Positions 61,412 through 64,000 of a stretch of 64,000 nt of DNA are shown in pieces (within the stretch, counting starts at the first letter, position 1; each line of letters begins with the position of its first letter). A program made the translations under genes and the position numbers. A model generated the notes under the pieces. That model did not search any database and was not told where the DNA came from. It worked only from the letters and a program-made list of their open reading frames with translations. This stretch comes from Amycolatopsis methanolica 239 (GTDB taxonomy: Bacteria; Actinomycetota; Actinomycetes; Mycobacteriales; Pseudonocardiaceae), in the NCBI RefSeq assembly GCF_000739085.1, contig NZ_CP009110.1, forward strand, positions 4,402,001 through 4,466,000, in the 5' to 3' direction.

Positions 61412-63652
61412 TCAGTTCGCCTTCCTCGCGTCGGTGAGAGCCTGCCAGACCCGCAGCGGGGTGGTGGGCATGTCGAGATGACGCACGCCCAGGTGGGACA
61501 GCGCGTCGACGACCGCGTTGTGCACCGCGGGGGTCGAGCCGATGGTCGCCGCCTCGCCGATCCCCTTGACGCCAAGCAGGTTCCGCGTCGTCGGGGTCTC
61601 GGAGTCGACCAGCTCGAAGTCGGGCAGCTCGGTCGCCGTGATGAACGAGTAGTCCGCCAGGGTGGCCGTGGTCGGGTTGCCGTCGGCGTCGTAGTTCATG
61701 ACCTCCAGCAGCGCCTGCGCGGCGCCCTGGCCGAGCCCGCCGTGCCGCTGGCCCTGGAAGGCGAGCGGGTTGACGATCGGGCCCGCGTCGTCGCACGCGA
61801 TGATCCGCTTCAGCTCGACCTTCCCGGTGAGCGTGTCGACCTCGACGACGGCCAGGTGCGCGCCGAACGGGAACGTCGGGGCTCCGTCGCCGAACCACAC
61901 GTCCGCGGTCAGCTCCGCCTGTTCGGCCAGCTGCGCCCAGGTCACCGAGCCGCTGGTGGGCGCGCCGCGCACCTGGAAGGCGCCTTCGGACAGCTCTATG
62001 TCGTCCGGCGAGGCCTCCAGCCGGTCCGCGGCCAGCGCGCGGGCCTGCTCGATGACCTGGTCGGCGGCCTGACGCAGGGCGGAACCGCCCAGCTGGAGCG
62101 ACCGCGACCCGAACGTGCCGATCGCCTTGGGCACCTCGTCGGTGTCGCCGTGCCGGATGGTGATCTTGTCCATCGGGACGCCGAGCTGGTCGGACAGCAG
62201 CATGGTCAGCGTGGTGTCCAGGCCCTGGCCGTGCGGCGAGGATCCGGTGTAGGCGGTGACCGAGCCGTCCGGGTTGATCAGCAGTCGCCCGCTCTCGCCC
62301 CCGGAGTCGCCGCCGGTGATCTCGACGTAGGCGGCGATGCCGAGCCCGAGCGCCACCGGGTCGCCGGCCTCGCGGCGGCGCGCCTGCTCGGCGCGCAGGT
62401 CCGCGTACCCGCCGGCCTCCAGGACCTTGTCCAGCGCCTTGGCGTACTCGCCGGTGTCGTAGGTGGCGCCGGTCGGCGAGGAGTACGGGAACTCCTCCGG
62501 CCGGATGAAGTTGACCCGCCGGACCTCGGCCGGGTCCATGCCGATCTCGGCGGCGAACAGGTCCATCGCGCGCTCGATCGCGGCGGTCGCCTCGGGACGG
62601 CCGGCGCCCCGGTAGGCCGCGATCGGCGTCGTGTTGGTGACGACGGCCCGGCTGCTCGTCTCCACCTTCGGGAAGTGGTAGACGCCGGTGCCCATCAGCT
62701 CGGTGAGCGTCGGCAGGAACATCGTGCGCGGGTAGGCGCCCGCGTCCTGCACGACCTCCAGCCGGAACGCGAGCACGGTGCCGTCGCGGCGGCCGCCGAT
62801 GGTGACCCTGTTCTGCTGGGCGCGGCCGTGCGTCATCGAAACCAGGTTCTCGCTGCGGGTCTCCACCCAGCGGACCGGCCGCCCGGACCGCTTCGACGCC
62901 CAGCCGAGCACGACCGCCTCCGGGTCGGAGCCGATCTTCGCGCCGAACCCGCCGCCGACGTCCGGCGTGATGACACGGACGTCCTTCGACTCGACGCCGA
63001 GCCCCTTCGCCACGGTGGACCGGGAGATCTGCGCGTTCTGCGTGGACAGCCACAGCGTCAGGCGGCCGTCCTCGCCCCACGCGCAGGCCGCGCCGCGCAC
63101 CTCCAGCGGCGCCGGGGCGACGCGCTGGTTGAGGATCGTCTGCGTGACGACGACCTCGCAGTCGTCGAAAGACTTGTCGTCGAACTCGCCGCCGGTGGTC
63201 TGCAGTACGTTCGTGCCCTGGTCTTCGAACAGCACGGTCTCATCGCTGAGCGCGCTGTCGATGCTCGCCACCACGTCCAGCGGGTCGTAGTCGATGTCGA
63301 CGAGTTCGGCGGCGTCCGCGAGCTGGTAGCGCTCCTCGGTGAGCACGAGCGCGACGGGCTCACCGACGTAGCGGACCACGCCGTCGGCGAGCCACGGTTC
63401 GACGACCGGGCCCGCCTTGTGCGGGGCGAGATCGATGTCGGCGGCCGTGTAGACCGCGACGACGCCGGGCGCCTCCAGCGCGGCCGACGTGTCGATCGAG
63501 GCGATGCGGGCGTGCGCGATCGGGCTGCGCACGAACATCGCGTGCACCGCGCCGGTCAGCGCCTCCACCCGTAGATCCTCGACGTAGGTCCCACCCTGCG
63601 TGATCAGCTGCTGGTCCTCGATGCGGACCACCCTGGTGCCGACGATGCTCAA
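61412..63652 (-). CDS. CO-dehydrogenase-like molybdopterin subunit (CoxL, form II type)
   Basis: A 746-residue molybdenum hydroxylase large subunit. The active-site loop reads AAYRGAGRPEA, the AYRGAGR signature of form II CoxL and aldehyde/xanthine dehydrogenases rather than the AYxCSFR of true form I CO dehydrogenase. The catalytic glutamate lies in GVKGIGEAATIGST near the C-terminus, and GGGFGAKIG marks the cofactor site. Order coxL-coxS-coxM. The substrate is unproven: a purine, aldehyde or N-heterocycle is as likely as CO. Confidence 0.93.
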   Translation of the reverse strand: MSIVGTRVVRIEDQQLITQGGTYVEDLRVEALTGAVHAMFVRSPIAHARIASIDTSAALEAPGVVAVYTAADIDLAPHKAGPVVEPWLADGVVRYVGEPVALVLTEERYQLADAAELVDIDYDPLDVVASIDSALSDETVLFEDQGTNVLQTTGGEFDDKSFDDCEVVVTQTILNQRVAPAPLEVRGAACAWGEDGRLTLWLSTQNAQISRSTVAKGLGVESKDVRVITPDVGGGFGAKIGSDPEAVVLGWASKRSGRPVRWVETRSENLVSMTHGRAQQNRVTIGGRRDGTVLAFRLEVVQDAGAYPRTMFLPTLTELMGTGVYHFPKVETSSRAVVTNTTPIAAYRGAGRPEATAAIERAMDLFAAEIGMDPAEVRRVNFIRPEEFPYSSPTGATYDTGEYAKALDKVLEAGGYADLRAEQARRREAGDPVALGLGIAAYVEITGGDSGGESGRLLINPDGSVTAYTGSSPHGQGLDTTLTMLLSDQLGVPMDKITIRHGDTDEVPKAIGTFGSRSLQLGGSALRQAADQVIEQARALAADRLEASPDDIELSEGAFQVRGAPTSGSVTWAQLAEQAELTADVWFGDGAPTFPFGAHLAVVEVDTLTGKVELKRIIACDDAGPIVNPLAFQGQRHGGLGQGAAQALLEVMNYDADGNPTTATLADYSFITATELPDFELVDSETPTTRNLLGVKGIGEAATIGSTPAVHNAVVDALSHLGVRHLDMPTTPLRVWQALTDARKAN

Positions 63653-63810
63653 AACTGGCCTCCCACTACGGATACTTCGCGATCATGCCTCCTGGAGCGA
63701 CGGAAGTCACCCTCGGGTTCGTCCCGCGAAAGAAGGTGTTGGCAGGATCTTGCCGAACACGTACGGTTCTGCCACTCGTGCCGCCGGTCCGGCTGGAGCA
63801 CGCTCCAGGT

Positions 63811-64000
63811 GTGGGAAAGCTCAGCCGAGTCCTCGCCGGGCTACGGGAGTTCACTGCCACGCAGATCGAGCTCGCGGAGCGCCGCGACCTGGAAAACCGG
63901 CCGTGGGAAGAGGAGTTCCTGCACTGGTCCGCGGACGGCGCACTGCACGGGAACGTGGTGCCACCGCGCGTGCGCCACAGCACGTCCCGGTCCGGCTGGT
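63811..64000 (+). CDS. Hypothetical actinobacterial protein, N-terminal part (cut by window edge)
   Basis: The frame from the GTG at 63811 reads VGKLSRVLAGLREFTATQIELAERRDLENRPWEEEFLHWSADGALHGNVVPPR and is open to the window end. The ELAERRDLENRPWEEEFLHW block is a conserved start of an actinobacterial protein family of unknown function. No frame on the other strand is better. The gap 63653-63810 before it shows no gene, only a CTGGAG-CACG-CTCCAG hairpin just upstream of the start. Confidence 0.6.
   Translation, partial: MGKLSRVLAGLREFTATQIELAERRDLENRPWEEEFLHWSADGALHGNVVPPRVRHSTSRSGW

Noticed and set aside
61193..63574. Open frame of 793 codons on the plus strand
   Set aside because: Antisense to coxL; composition dominated by Arg, Val, Gly and Asp; no known domain. 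coxL has full active-site motifs.

Overview
The window is about 70 % GC or higher and densely coded. Its gene families are typical of actinomycetes: mycothiol-dependent (MDMPI) enzyme, F420/LLM oxidoreductases, DUF2630, DUF6510, a MAB_1171c-type membrane protein, a bacterial MpaB/DUF2236 pair, MEDS/STAS regulators and a mim/prm-type propane monooxygenase. The sequence suggests a Pseudonocardiales chromosome, most likely Amycolatopsis-like; that assignment is inference from gene content. No tRNA, rRNA, CRISPR array, intact insertion sequence or prophage was seen.

Layout. 1-3.8 kb: end of an acyl-CoA dehydrogenase, an FMN reductase, a decayed HpnB-type glycosyltransferase, a fatty-acid desaturase, a small protein and a cold-shock protein. 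3.8-8.9 kb: a ROK regulator with a Gfo/Idh dehydrogenase, then an XRE / ImmA-like / MAB_1171c trio. 8.9-16.4 kb: a damaged LLM oxidoreductase-deaminase pair, regulators, and an AtuA-CoA transferase cluster flanked by two MpaB-family oxygenases. 16.4-20 kb: dihydroxyacetone kinase genes dhaK-dhaL opposite an IclR regulator, then a wrecked LuxR-type ATPase regulator. 20-28 kb: a methyltransferase, a STAS protein, and a tightly overlapping operon of tandem Lrp regulator, NodB-type deacetylase, MFS transporter, SDR, ketopantoate-reductase-like protein and M20 peptidase. 28-34 kb: ASCH and DUF4291 proteins, a TetR-controlled FAD monooxygenase, and a STAS/MEDS signalling group. 34-41.4 kb: an MDMPI enzyme, a MoxR-VWA pair, a lipoprotein, a cobalamin-riboswitch-controlled importer without an ATPase gene, and a broken MOSC gene. 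41.5-46.7 kb: TauE, methyltransferase, DoxX, CGNR and LLM genes, and a molybdoenzyme-ferredoxin reductase-DUF6510 operon behind a KstR-like palindrome.

46.7-58.6 kb is the clearest metabolic unit: mimR, a small conserved gene, then mimA-mimB-mimC-mimD-amidohydrolase-DUF59-alcohol dehydrogenase-groEL-acetate transporter, all on the minus strand after the divergent activator. Together these would oxidise propane (or phenol/acetone-like substrates) to an alcohol and on to a ketone, with a dedicated chaperonin for the hydroxylase. Two near-identical GTGTCTCA palindromes sit before mimA and between the small gene and mimR, suggesting shared control. 58.6-64 kb: a HAD hydrolase, an ArsR-RraA-like pair, a form-II CO-dehydrogenase-like coxL-coxS-coxM operon and the start of one further gene.

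Several genes carry single-base frameshifts (HpnB remnant, LLM, LuxR-type, DUF4291, MOSC). They may be real decay or base-call errors; the HpnB remnant and LuxR-type fragment also have deletions or truncation, which favours real decay there.
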